Part shown: positions 10,637 through 22,663 of the stretch, one piece after another
How the letters are laid out: every line of letters begins with the position of its first letter
Numbering within the stretch: position 1 is the first letter of the stretch
DNA from: Excoecaria cochinchinensis
Lineage: Eukaryota; Streptophyta; Magnoliopsida; Malpighiales; Euphorbiaceae
DNA: 64,000 bases
Assembly (NCBI GenBank): GCA_947683425.1
Contig: CANTUQ010000102.1
Span: forward strand, 2,101,501-2,165,500
Reading direction: 5' to 3'
Made by a program: the position numbers and the translations under genes
Notes under the pieces: model-generated
Database searches by the model: none
What the model was told of the DNA's origin: nothing
The model's input: only the letters and a program-made list of their open reading frames with translations

Positions 10637-12259
10637 ATGGCAAACTCGCCTAGAGGGGATGACGCCACTAGGGCCATGATCGTGGAAGAAGTGGGCCGGC
10701 AATTTGAGGAATTCGAGGGCAGAATGATGAATATGTTGACCGCCCTGGCACAGCAGAATGCTCCACAGAATCCTCCTCCTCCTCCTGTGAGACAGAATGA
10801 GCCAGAGGAAGAAAGGGCTGAAAGACGAGAAGAGCCTGTTAGGCCGCCGCCAGTAGAGTTAAGGTCAGTAGCCTCAGGAGAGCAGAGAAGAAGGCCTGTG
10901 CTGAGAATTGATGATGATAGAGATATCGAAGATGATAGGATGAGCCTTGCATCTGAGAGGGGGAAGGCACCTCAGACTGATGACTTCATTTTAAAGAAGA
11001 TGGAAGAGAGGTTCGAAGCTATGGCCCGTATGCTGAGCCAGGGTCAGGGGATGAACCCAGAGGATAAGGAATTGGAGGGAGAGGACCCGATTCCTTACAA
11101 CTTTAAGATGCCAGACGTGCCGAAATTTGATGGTACTTCTGATCCGACCGCTCATGTGAAATAATATTCCCTAGTTATGAAGCAGAAAGTAGAATACTTT
11201 TGTCTGAGTCTGACCGCTCATGCCATCGACTGGTATCATGGTCTCGACCGTCGCACTAAAGAAGATTGGGATCTGCTCACTGAGGAGTTTTTGAGGCAGT
11301 ATGACTATAACACCAGAATGGAGGTGACTTTAAAAGATCTTGAACTGCTCCAGTAGAAGGCCGGAGAATCTTTCCATGATTATCTCACCCGATGGCGGAA
11401 CCGAGTAATGGAGATGCGGAGGAAGCCGAACACCCAGGACCAGATTCATTTATTTATAAAAAACGCAAGCCCGTACTTGAAAGATGGGTTGAAGATGATG
11501 GGGTTGAAGGACTGGGAGTCTCTCAAGGATATAGCCATCGAGGTAGAGGGAGAGTTCTTGGCTAGGAAGGCTAACAATGATAATTTTGCCAAAAGGGCTA
11601 ACCCCGGTCAAGGAACCAGTAGGCCGGCGGGTCCCAGTAGTAGCACCAGAAGAACAGGTGAGGTTTCTGCTGCTGAGGTAACCACCCAGAGGAAGTTTTC
11701 AAACTTGGGGAGACCATTATCTTGGGTCTTGAGAAGGTTAATGAAGGAGGGAAAATTGTAGCCCTTAGCTCCTAGACCTGCTTTGACGCAGGGGAAGCCT
11801 GGGCATAAAGACAATGAATTCTGTGCGTTTTACCAGCACTCAGGCCATATCACAGATAAGTGCAAAGCCCTGCGGCACTCTATCCAAGACTTGATTGATA
11901 GCAAGCAGATTTCTAACCCTGAGAAGAGGGAAATTGAGAAGAAGCCCGGTTATAATGTCGTACCACCACCCGTGTTTATGATCGGATCTAGCTTGCCAGA
12001 GTGGTACGTGCTACAAGATCTATATGGGAGCGAAAATTTTGCTGCTGATTATTCCAAGGACAGAAAGGAGGAGGCAGTCGTGGCGACCCTTGATTGCTGG
12101 TCTAGCAGTGAGAGCGGTGGAGAAGCTGAGGAGGAGGGAGAGATGAACCTTGATTTGTGGGGGTCTGATGAAGACAAAGAAGAGATAGGGGCTGTAACGA
12201 GAAGTGGAAGAGTGGTCCCTAAGATTACGAGGCTACCTGAGCCAGTGCAGGCGCCAGCA
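10637..12259 (+). pseudogene. gag: gag of element B, three nonsense codons
   Basis: Starts at ATG 10637, aligned with the core Met of element A. The gag domain is clear (TEEFLRQYD, TLKDLELL, NASPYLKDGLK). Stops are at 11162 (TAA where A has CAA), 11354 (TAG where A has CAG) and 11759 (TAG where the F copy has CAA). A 21-bp in-frame deletion removes seven residues after LVMK. The zinc knuckle is CAFYQHSGHITDKC, with Tyr where A has His. There is no frameshift: all pieces share one frame with pol, and where A has its amber codon B has GAG (12260). Confidence 0.85.
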
Positions 12260-14696
12260 GAGAAAGAGCCAGAGGAGAATCAGATTGTCAGACAGTTGAA
12301 GAAGACTGCGGCTCAAATATCCATCTGGGATCTTTTTAGGCAGTCCCCCTCTCATAGGCAGAAGGTAGTAGAGGCATTGGTCGAGGCCACGGTCGCCACC
12401 ACGATTTCCCCATCAGAGCTTTTGGGCTTAGTTAAGGGAGGATCCGAGGAGAGATTGGTCTTTTCTGATGCCGACCTACCGGTCGAAGGCCGCAATCATA
12501 ACCGACCCCTGTACATCAAAGCATAGATTAACGATAAGCACACTGCTTGCGTTATGGTAGACGATGGGTCTTCTATCAATGTGTGCCCCCTGATAGCTCT
12601 GTAAGCTTTTGGTCTAAACGAGGATATGCTCAGTGGATCAGATTTGACTATCACAGCCTACGATAATTCAAGGAGGCAAGTCTCGGGAACCTTTAAGACC
12701 TTGGTTAAGACAGGACCCATTGAAGTGGAGGTGGAATTTGTAGTTCTGCCCATCCCTGCCAACTTCTCAGCTCTGCTCGGGAGGCCCTGGTTTCACAAAT
12801 TAGGAGGAGTGCCGTCCACGCTGCATCAAGTGATAAAGTTCCCACATGAAGGGGAGGTGGTGACTATCAAGGCAGCCAGGGAGAACCAAGTCTCAGCGCT
12901 TGAAATAGCTAATCAGCCATTTAGTGGCTTCCACATGTCCATGATAAGAGAAGAGCATGGGTCAGTGGATAACCCAGCTGTGGTTAATATGTTGAAGAAG
13001 ATGCATTATCTCCCTGGGGCTGGTTTGGGCAGAAGTTCTCAAGGATTGCAAACCGCAATCACCACTCGAGGTCAAAAGAACCGGAAAGGTCTGGGGTACA
13101 GAGGCGGCTTCGGCAAGAAGAAGGCGGCGGAAAAGTTCCCTCACATTTCAGAAAGCTTCGTACCAGCATCCTCAGTTTGTGCTTATACTGGCAAAGACGA
13201 GCCGCAATGGGTGAAGGGGAGGATTGTCCCTGGGTTCGAGATCTTTAATGATGTATTTGACTGGCATGTCGGGTTTATCAAGACTGCTGAGGACTTCTGG
13301 GATGAGGAGGTCATGACTCAAGGTATCACTTGGGACAGATGCGAGCCAAAAGAGGTCGTTACCGAGAAGATGATAGCTGCCAGGCTGAAGGGGAAAGGGA
13401 AGATAGCGGAATTAGAACTGGAGATAGGAGATTTGAAGATTTCCTCAGACATGCCTGAGGGGCCTCTGCTGAATCAGGAAGCCAATGAACCAGCTACAAC
13501 AGCATCAACCTCTGGAGTGGCAGAAGAAGACTCTAGCTTAGACTGTCTTTTTATTCCAGAACTCTTTTATGATGTAAATGACAATTATAATATTATTAAT
13601 AAGGCAAACGATTTCTCTTACTTGTGCGATGTTTCTAATGATTTCAACATGCATGAACATGATCATATTCCATCAATTTTTGACATTGATTCCACTGACA
13701 CAACGCCTTTTAATCTTGGAACCTCGGAAAATCTGAGAGAAATTCTAATAGCATCAAATATAACTCCTAAGGAGAGAAAAAATTTTGAGAGAATAATAAG
13801 AAAACATGAAAAAGTCTTTGCCTGGACCTATGAGGACATGCCAGGAATTGACCGAGACATGGCAGAACATGCTATCCCGACTTATTCGGACTATAAGCCT
13901 GTGAAACAGAAGTTGAGAAGGCTCAGGCCAGAATGGGCTGACAAGGTCAAGGAGGAAATTCAACAGCAGATTGAAGCCAAGTTCCTTGTTGAAGTGCAGT
14001 ATCCTACATGGTTAGCAAATGTGGTCCCTGTAGCGAAGAAGAACGGAAAGGTCAGGGTGTGTGTAGATTATCGAGATCTGAACAAGGCCTGCCCTAAAGA
14101 TGATTTTCCACTACCCCACATCGATGTGTTGATAGACAGTGCCGCCAATTGCACGATGTACAGCTTTGGAGATGGTCATGTGGGCTACAACCAGATCCTG
14201 AACAAAATAGCTGACCGGGTTAAGACCGTTTTCATCACAGAATGGGGGACCTACGCCTACCGAGTCATGCCTTTCGGCCTGAAGAATGCAGGGGCCACAT
14301 AACAGAGGATGGCGACCAAGATCTTAAGTGACCTGATCCATAAAGAAGTAGAAGTGTATGTCGATGACATGATGGTCAAGTCAGCCACCCGAGAGGGGCA
14401 CTTTGAAGCTCTAGAAAAGTTCTTCACCAAGATTGACAAGTATAATCTGCGACTTAACCCCAAGAAGTGCATTTTCGGAGTGACTTCAGGAAAACTATTG
14501 GGACATGTCGTCAGCCAGAGGGGAATAGAAATTGATCCGGACAAGGTGAAGGCCATCAGAGAGATGCCTGTGCCGCAAAAAGAGAAGAATGTAAGGAGTT
14601 TCCTGGGTAAGCTGCAGTATGTCAGCCGATTTATCGCCAAGCTCACTTCAATATGCGAGCCTATTTTTAAGCTGCTTAGAAAGAATCAACCTGTGG
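12260..14696 (+). pseudogene. pol: pol of element B: protease to reverse transcriptase, cut by insertion of C
   Basis: Continues the gag frame. The protease motif VDDGSS is at 12557-12574, a G-patch-like segment at about 12986-13110 (GAGLG then KGLGYRGGFG), reverse transcriptase with DYRDLNKACP, and YVDD at 14357-14368. Stops lie at 12524 (TAG for CAG), 12602 (TAA for a Gln codon) and 14300 (TAA for Tyr). The block before GYNQI reads SFGDGHV where A has NFVDGYA. The frame ends at 14696, where the chromovirus LTR begins. RNase H and integrase are not found downstream, so this copy cannot be autonomous. Confidence 0.85.
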
Positions 14697-15829
14697 TGTA
14701 ACACCCCCTTCCCATACGTAGGCGATCCCATCCGAGAAGGAGTGAGATGCCGTATGAGTAAAGGTGCCACCAAGCAAATACAAAGTAAAACATACATTCA
14801 TAAATAACATACATTCAGAAATACAGAATAATTAAAAACTTTACAGAAAAAGAAAGCACAGGCTGATCATGCATTACTATAATAACTATTACATAACCAA
14901 AATATAATTACAAACGCGGAAGCTGAAACAAAACTGATACAGAGAGTTCTATACAAAAAGAATCATCACTGATACAAAACAGAGCCTACACTAAAACCCT
15001 TCTGTGCTGGCTTGATGACGACGACTCTCTCAAAGCAAAACTCCTTCTGCACCTGCACGGGTAAAAACACCGTGCTAAGCGATAAACGCTTAGTGGGGAA
15101 ACACACATAAAATATGGACGGCCATTCACAATGGTCGTCAAAGCAGATCACATTCACAATGGCATTATGCAAAGGTTATATCATAGTTGTTATAAGCATG
15201 TTCATACTTAAAAGTCAAACATTCACTATCTCTAGTTCATATCCATACCGGAATAATCCAACATGCATTTCATCATTAAACTCATTCAGATAATCCATTT
15301 CATAACCAGATCAGATCAGAGCAATTCCATTAACATTTAAAGAACACCTGCTGACTCTAGATAGTGGATAACGAGTGTACTGAAGGTACCTTACGGGTAC
15401 GAATCGAATACTGAGGGTGCCTCACAGGCACAAGTCAAATATTATTTTAATTATCAAAACATATTATTCATATACTGAGGGGACCTTAAACAAGATCCTA
15501 ATACTGAGGGGTTCGCGAGGAACCAAACGGGGACCTGATCGGGGTACAAACTGAACTGAGGGCTGCAACTAAAGACTCTATTAGGCATGCCTAACTATCC
15601 ACCTACTTGACTCTAGCAGGTTATGCGTCATTCAAATCACATTTCAGAGTACGGAATAGAATTCATCTGAATAATCATGATATCACGCACATCGAAACAT
15701 TTAAAAGCATGCCATGCATCATACCGCCATATAATTCCATACAGAAGAAACACCAAATTCATTTCTGAGTCAAAAGCTGGGAAAATTTAAGAAAAAGAGC
15801 AGAACGGGGAAACGGGCGAGATTGGCTGG

Positions 15830-16240
15830 TCACAAGGCGTGACTGGCGTCCTCACAGGGCAGGTCACGCGACGTGACTGAGGGTCACGTCTCGTGACTTG
15901 CTCTGTTCCTCGCGGATCACGCCTCGTCTCTCGCTGATCACGCGACGTGATCTCGCATATCACGCGTCGCTCTTGCAGGTCACGAGTCGTGACTGGACAT
16001 CACGTCTCATGACTTGCTTCTCTCTTCAGCAGATCACGCAACACGCCTACACTCAGCCAGTCACGAGTCGTGACGGGGAGTCACGTCTCGTGACTTGCTT
16101 CATTTCAGCTGGTCACGAGTTGTGACAGGCAGCCACAACTCGTGACCGGCCTCAAGCTGGCAGGTCACGAGTCGTGACCTGAGGTCACGTCTCGTGACTT
16201 GCCTCTCTTCTTGGCGAGTCACGCGACACTGATCTGGAAA
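15830..16240. repeat. Cluster of about 15 copies of a 15-bp near-palindrome in LTR of element C
   Basis: The unit is RTCACGNNNCGTGAY, for example GTCACGAGTCGTGAC and GTCACGTCTCGTGAC. Copies often come in pairs with the two different spacers. The half-sites contain CACG and ACGT cores like those bound by plant bZIP and bHLH factors. That role is inference. Confidence 0.8.
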
Positions 16241-17160
16241 CGGGAAAATTCATCAGTAACGCGATTTTTCCCATTTCCAGAATTCTCAGGACCCAGAATT
16301 CAATCCCAAACTTGATTCAAAACCATTAAAACCTGTCCTTACCTCCCAGAAATCATCTCAAACAATATAGGCAACATTTATACAACTCAAATCATCATTT
16401 AAACAACTAAATCAATTCAAGGATAACAGCATTCAAACTTCACAAGAACAAGAACCCTAGAAAATTTACAGTAACATAAAATCACACAATTCACAATCAA
16501 TTGTTCCCAAACCTGGAATCTAAGCTTCTAACACTTAGTCCCACTGCTCCCAGCAACCTCCTTGCCCTTAGGATCGCGAGGAGCTTCAGCTAAACACAAG
16601 CACAGCAAGAACATTCACAAAGCAAACCCTAAGTTAAACCTAACTCAAGGAAGAAGAAGATGAAGAAAAATTACAGTAAAATAAAGACAAGGATATGCAC
16701 TTACCAAGCTAGAAAGTGCAAAGAGAGATTAACTCCAACAATTCCAACTTGAATTCACACCACAATGCTTAGAGTCAAGAAAATGAAGAAGAAGAAGAAG
16801 AGGGTGATGAGAAGAAAAGAAAGAAATGTAAATCTGAATTTCCTTTCTTTCATTCCCTTTCTTTGCCCTAAGTATGTGTCCAATTCTAATTGGTGAAGCT
16901 AATCACTCACACCCAAACTAACATGAATTACACACACCCAAAGTAATCTCACTTAAACCCTACAATGGTATGAGCAAATGTACACAAACATGTCCCAACT
17001 TAAAACACCCTATTATGGTATGCTCAAGTGCACACAATTATTTTTCAATTAATTAACACACTAATGCCATGTATGCACCCACATACTAACAAAACCCTAA
17101 AACATACATTTTACTAAAATACCCTTATGAAATACCGAATACATACGAATGCTTACACAT

Positions 17161-17184
17161 ACAGACAGACAGACAGACAGACAG
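17161..17184. repeat. (ACAG)n microsatellite
   Basis: Six perfect ACAG units near the 5' end of the chromovirus LTR. Confidence 0.95.
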
Positions 17185-17218
17185 GCTCATTCTACTAGGG
17201 AGCAAATGGGGTGTGACA

Positions 17219-17231
17219 ACTCTCCCCTACT
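17219..17231 (-). other. Polypurine tract of element C
   Basis: On the minus strand AGTAGGGGAGAGT, directly before the LTR's TGTCACAC. The TTTCGAGGACGAAATT block just upstream is a familiar chromovirus landmark. Confidence 0.8.
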
Positions 17232-17273
17232 AATAAGAATTTCGTCCTCGAAATTCTCACCTGAACTGAATAA

Positions 17274-20200
17274 CTACGGATACTGAGCTCTCATCGACTC
17301 CTCTGGTTCCCAAGTCGCTTCTTCAACTCCATGATGGATCCACAATACTTTAACCAAAGGAATCTGCTTATTTCTCAGCTGCCTCACCTCTCGGGCTAGA
17401 ATAGCTCGCGGTTCCTCATTATAAGAGAATTCTGGCTGAACCTGGATATCCTTAACTGACAGAACGTGCGAAGGATCTGATCTGTACCGACGAAGCATCG
17501 AAACATGGAATACATCATGTAACTTTGCTAACTCCATCGGTAACGCCAACCTATAGGCTACAGGTCCTACCTTAGCCAAAATCTCATAAGGTCCAATGAA
17601 ACGAGGACTAAGCTTGCCTTTCTTTCCAAATCGAAGCACTCTCCTCCAAGGAGAAACTTTAAGGAAAACCTTGTCCCCGATCTCAAAATGCACGTCTTTC
17701 CTCTTCAAATTGGCATAAGACTTCTGTCGATCCTTAGCTGCCTTCAAATTCCGCTGCACCACCCTGATTTTCTCTTCAGTATCTCTAACCAAGTCTGGTC
17801 CAATCATAGATCTCTCGGATAGCTCGGTCCAACAAACCGGAGTCCTACACTGACGACCATACAAAGCCTCATATGGTGCCATACCGATGCTCGATTGAAA
17901 ACTGTTGTTGTAGGCAAACTCCATAAGCGACACATATCTGTCCCAACTACCCGGAAAATCAAAAGCACAAGCTCTCATCATATCCTCCAGAATTTGAATG
18001 AGTCGCTCTGACTGACCATCGGTCTGAGGATGGAACGCTATACTGAAATTCAGCCTAGTGCCCAAAGCTCTCTGCAACTCCTTCCAAAACTTGGAAGTAA
18101 ACCTCGGATCCCGATCTGAAACTATGGACAAAGGTACACCATGCAACCGAACTATCTCATCCACATAGATACTGGCTAATCTGTCCATGGAGTAGTCCAC
18201 TCTAACTGGCAAAAAGTGAGCTGACTTCGTAAGCCGATCCACAATAACCCAAACTGAGTCATGCTTCCTCTGAGTCAAAGGAAAACCAGAAACAAAGTCC
18301 ATGGCGATATCATTCCATTTTCACTCAGGAATAGATAAAGGCATAAGCAAACCTGAGGGAACCTGATGCTCGGCCTTTACCTGCTGACAAGTCAAGCACT
18401 TGGAAACAAAATCCACTATATCACGCTTCATACCGGACCACCAATAGAATTGCTTCATGTCTCTATACATCTTCTCACTGCCCGGATGCATAGTAAAAAC
18501 TGTACTATGCGCCTCACTCATGAGCTGTCTCCTCAAATCCTCAGACTCTAGCACACACAAGCGATCTCTGAACATAAGCACCCCATCCTGAACTGAGAAC
18601 TCTGACTGCTTACCCGATCTGACCTCATGTACAATCCGCTGAAGTCTCACATCATCTCTCTGAGCATCCACAATCCTCTGCCTCAAGGTAGGCCTCACAC
18701 GCAACTGGGCAAGCAAAGCCCCATCAGAACCAAATCTCCATCTGAATCACCTCAAGAACAGGGCTGAAACCGATTTCTGACTCAAAGCATCAGCGACTAC
18801 ATTAGCCTTACCAGGATGGTAATCTACAATGCAGTCGTAGTCCTTAAATAACTCCAACCATCGGCGCTGTCTCATGTTCAACTCCTTCTGTGAAAGGAAG
18901 AACTTCAAGCTCTTGTGGTCCGAGAAGATCCTACACTTTTCCCCATACAGGTAGTGACGCCAAATCTTCAAAGCAAAGATCACAGCTGCCAACTCTAAAT
19001 CATGCGTCGGATAGTTCTTCTCATGTGGCTTCAACTGTCGAGAAGCATAAGCCACTACCTTACCTTCCTGCATCAGCACACATCCAAGACCAACTCCAGA
19101 AGCATCACTATAAATGACAAACTCCTTACCCAAGATGGGTTGAGTAAGAATAGGAGCCTCAACAAGCAACTGCTTTAACCGATCAAAACAAGACTGACAC
19201 CTGTCTGACCACTCAAATCTGACTCCTTTCCGCAACAATCTAGTCATCGGAGCAGCAATCACAAAAAATCCCTTAACGAATCGACGGTAGTAACCTGCTA
19301 AACCGAGGAAACTCCTCACTTCCTGAACATTTCGAGGCGCTTTCCAATCAACTATCGCCTCAATCTTGGCTGGATCTACCTGAATACCTCTAGCTAAAAC
19401 AATGTGACCCAAGAATGAAACTTCTCGAAGCCAGAAATCACACTTGCTAAGCTTAGCAAACAACTGATGCTCTCTCAACATCTGCAAAACCAATCGGAGA
19501 TGCTCCTCATGCTCACTCTCATCCTTGGAATACACCAAGATGTCATCAATGAACACTACTACAAATCGATCTAAGTATGGCCTAAACACACGGTTCATCA
19601 GATCCATAAAAACCGCTGGAGCATTTGTCAAACCAAATGGCATCATAAGAAACTCATAGTGGCCATACCTAGTCCGAAATGCAGTCTTAACCACATCTGC
19701 ATCCTGAACTCGTAACTGATAGTACCCTGATCGAAGATCTATCTTGGAGAAAACACCCGCACCTCGAAGCTGATCAAACAAATCCTCAATCCTAGGCAAT
19801 GGATACTTATTCTTCACTGTAACTTTATTAATCTGCCTGTAGTCAATACACATCCGCAATGATCCATCTTTCTTCTTGACAAACAAAACTGGAGCTCCCC
19901 AAGGAGATATGCTAGGTCGAATAAACCCCTTATCCAATAACTCTTGTAGCTGAGATTTAAGTTCCCTCAACTCTACAGGAGCCATCCGATAAGGTGCTCT
20001 CGAAATAGGTGCTGTACCTGGCATAATCTCAATGGACAACTCAACCTCTCTCTCAGGAGGCAAACCAGGCAACTCGCTCGGGAACACATCACTAAACTCC
20101 CGCACTACAGGAATGTCCTCAATCTGAACCTGATCCCTCTTAGAATCTAACACAACTGCTAGAAAAGCCTCACATCCTTTCCTGATAAACCTCTTGGCTT

Positions 20201-20660
20201 GCATCGCAGAAATCACATTATTCAACGAACTAGCACCCAAACCTTTCAGAAACACAAGAGACTGACTTCTATCCTGAAGTACAACTGTCTTCCTATGGCA
20301 ATCAACTACAGTCTGATGCTTATCAAACCAGTCCATACCCAGAATCAAATCAAACTCTCTGAAGGGTAACTCAATCAGATCCACTGGAAGCACAACTCCC
20401 TCAACAATCAGAGGACAACTCCTAAAGACTCTACTCACACTGACACTATGCCCTAATGGACTGGTCACACAGATCTCATAATCTAACTGATCAACTGAAT
20501 GCAATTTATCAACAATTTTATCTGTGCACAAATATGAGTGTGTGGAACCAGGATCAATTAGAGCATACAACTCAGTGTCATGGAGTAGGAACTTACCAGC
20601 AATAACATCAGGCGCGTCCTGCTCATCTCTGGCCCTCATAGCATAAGCTCTAATGGCACC
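17274..20660 (-). pseudogene. pol: pol of element C: protease, RT, RNase H, integrase, chromodomain
   Basis: One frame with two internal stops, TGA at 18749-18747 (likely CGA, Arg, before) and TGA at 18323-18321 (likely TGG, Trp, before). Upstream the frame joins gag through a TAG at 20663-20661 in a position where relatives carry Gln. Protease: LIDPGSTHSY. RT: LRMCIDYRQINK and FIDD at 19553-19542. RNase H: YSDASGVGLG and a DHKSLKFF block. Integrase: zinc-binding CLTCQQ, then Asp in MDFVSG (18302), Asp in SDRDPRF and Glu in DGQSER, so the catalytic triad is complete. The last 40 residues, with EEATWEPEESM, are a chromodomain, which in this clade steers insertion to heterochromatin. About 1,130 codons, close to full length. 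Confidence 0.88.
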
Positions 20661-21573
20661 CTAAGGAGGATGCTCAACAGTCTCAGAAACAGCACCCTCT
20701 CTATGCCGACCTCCTCTGCCTCTACCTCTGCCTCTACCGCGGGTAGCCTGAGAAGCATTCGAACCGACCCTACTGCCCTCTCTCTGGGAACCTGAATCCT
20801 CATGCAATCTCGGACAACTGGCCAAAAGATGCTCAGAACTCCCACACCTGAAGCACGCACCGGAGAGCCACCTGCACTCACCCCGATGAGTCTTACTGCA
20901 ATGAGGACAAACTGATGTAGTCTCAGCTCTACCACCCCTACCAGAACCTGACACAGCTGTTGAACCCTGTCGTCTACCTCTAGAAGCCGGACCAGATGAT
21001 GACTCGTCCTGTGGGTTCCTAGATCTCTTACCCGATGAAGATCCTCCACGAGAAGAGTTCCTCCTTTGAGCTCTCTCTCTCATCACAGTCTCAGACAACT
21101 CAGCTCTCACAGCAGCCTCAACAATCTGATAGTAACTGACCCCAGGAATGCACATCAAAGAAATCAAAGCAATCTTCAAGGACTCATTTAACCCAGCCTC
21201 GAAATGCTTACATCTAAAGTCATCAGTCATAACTCCACGTGGGGCATAGCGAGATAACCTGTTAAACTCTTTCTCATACTCTGCTACTGACATGGCCCTC
21301 TGTCTCAAACTCAAAAACTGCGCCCATCTCGAATCTCTATAAGTCTGAGTAATATACTTCTTTGTGAACTCACCCTCAAAGAACTCCCAAGTAATCGGAT
21401 CCGGTAGCTGAGGATGCCTGCAAACCAATTCCCACCATTCAAAAGCAGACCCTTGCAGTAGAACTAGTGCACACTCTGCCTGCTGGTCGGGAGGACACCG
21501 AATCTCTCTCAAAGCACGCTTGACTTTATCCAACCATTTCTCTGCCAACTCAGATTCATTCAAACTAGTGCCA
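20661..21573 (-). pseudogene. gag: gag of element C, N-terminus deleted
   Basis: Chromoviral gag in the same frame as pol. The core starts FYGTSLNESELAEKWLDKVK right at the truncation. A gag domain with WWELV and FEGEFTKKYI follows. There are two Cys-rich sites, CPHCSKTHRGEC and the canonical zinc knuckle CFRCGSSEHLLASC (C-x2-C-x4-H-x4-C), then an Arg/Gly-rich tail. The open frame continues for 28 more residues beyond 21574, but these come from the neighbouring tandem array and are not gag. It ends at TAG 20663. Confidence 0.82.
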
Positions 21574-21575
21574 TA

Positions 21576-22045
21576 GAAACACTGCTCTTCACCAAATCGA
21601 GATTGTAGCCAGAGAGCGCTACATCTCACAGTTCGCGCGGCAGCCAGAGAAGTGCTACGCACCTTGCGGATCGAATGGGGGTTAGCAAGGGAACTTCAGA
21701 TCGAAGCTGCAGTTAGAGAAACACTGCTCTTCACCAGATCGAGATTGTGGCCAGAGAGTGCTACTTCTCACAGTTTGCGCGGCAGCCAGAGAGGGCTACG
21801 TACCTTATGGATCGAATGGGGGTTAGAAAGGGAACTTCAGATCGAAGCTGCAGTTAGAGAAACATTGCTCTTCACCAGATCGAGATTGTGGCCAGAGAGT
21901 GCTACATCTCACAGTTCGCGGGGCAGCCAGAGAGTGCTACGCACCTTGCAGATCGAATGGGGGTTAGCAAGGGAACTTCAGATCGAAGCTGCAGTTAGAG
22001 AAACACTACTCTTCGCTTCGAGTTCGTAGCTAGAGAATGCTACGT
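21576..22045 (+). repeat. Tandem array, period 141-142 bp, in the 3' untranslated region of element B
   Basis: Unit starts marked by GAAACACTGCTC at 21576, 21718, 21859 and 22000: three full units and a partial one. The period is divisible by three, so a repeating 47-residue frame stays open by chance. Such arrays before the polypurine tract are typical of Tat elements. Confidence 0.85.
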
Positions 22046-22230
22046 CTCACCAACACCTACAAGTCGGGACGAGATCGGTAGGGGTATCTTCGCATCGCCG
22101 AACAGACCGAGACAAGGTCTACCCGGTAAAAGACACGAAAGGTAAGAACCGTCGCAGGTACGCCTTCTTTCTTTCTGTCCTTTCTCTGAGTTTTGGCTTA
22201 TCTAGGCGCTTGTGCACTAGTTTCCCCAAC

Positions 22231-22242
22231 ACTGGGGGCAAC
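22231..22242 (+). other. Polypurine tract of element B
   Basis: ACTGGGGGCAAC directly before the LTR start TGTAAGCACC. The same string stands before F's 3' LTR, and ATTAGGGGCAAC before I's. Confidence 0.85.
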
Positions 22243-22653
22243 TGTAAGCACCATGTCCCGGAGCGGTCCGGATCAGAGGTTACCCTATGATGAAATCAGT
22301 GTCTGAGCCTGCATAAACGGTTCGGATTTGGAGGTTTTAGTCCCGCGTTCCACGAGAAGTGAGTCTTTTTACCTTTCATGGGAAGAGGGGGAGAAAGCGG
22401 GGGATTTTCGAGTCAAGAAGCATATTTTTCTCCACAAACGGCCAGCCCGTCTGTTAGGCCAGCCCGTCGCTTAGGGTCACAGACGGCCTGTGGTATTTTT
22501 CGAAGCCCGTCGAAAAATCACCGCCCCTGTCAGAATGCTGTCTGGTTTCCCGGAGCACGCAACCTTTTCGAAGCCCGTCGGTGGATGTGGCAGGGCCGTC
22601 GGACGAATCCTTGTGTCAGAAGGATTCTTCCGATGCCCGTCGGTCGTGTTTGG

Positions 22654-22663
22654 CTTATAAAAG
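22654..22663 (+). promoter_or_regulatory. TATA box in LTR of element B
   Basis: CTTATAAAAG just after the GC-rich palindromes and 316 bp before the leader motif. Likely marks the U3/R boundary. Confidence 0.6.

Larger units (their letters stand above)
14697..17218 (-). repeat. 3' LTR of element C
   Basis: 2.5 kb, TGTCACACCCC at the minus-strand start (17218) and GGGGGTGTTACA at its end (14697), so TG...CA with short inverted ends. Contains the palindrome cluster at 15830-16240 and an ACAG microsatellite at 17161-17184. Otherwise AT-rich with no supportable gene. Confidence 0.88.
14697..21574 (-). mobile_element. Element C: chromovirus (Tekay/Del-like Ty3/gypsy), 5'-truncated
   Basis: On the minus strand: truncated gag, pol with chromodomain, polypurine tract, 3' LTR. 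The 5' LTR, primer site and gag N-terminus are missing. The right edge joins at 21574 directly to a tandem array that belongs to element B. The left edge interrupts B's RT frame. Only one end is intact, so no target duplication can be read. Confidence 0.87.

Noticed and set aside
21652..22029. Plus-strand ORF with a repeated 47-residue peptide
   Set aside because: It is the 141-bp tandem array; the period is divisible by three, so the frame stays open without selection.
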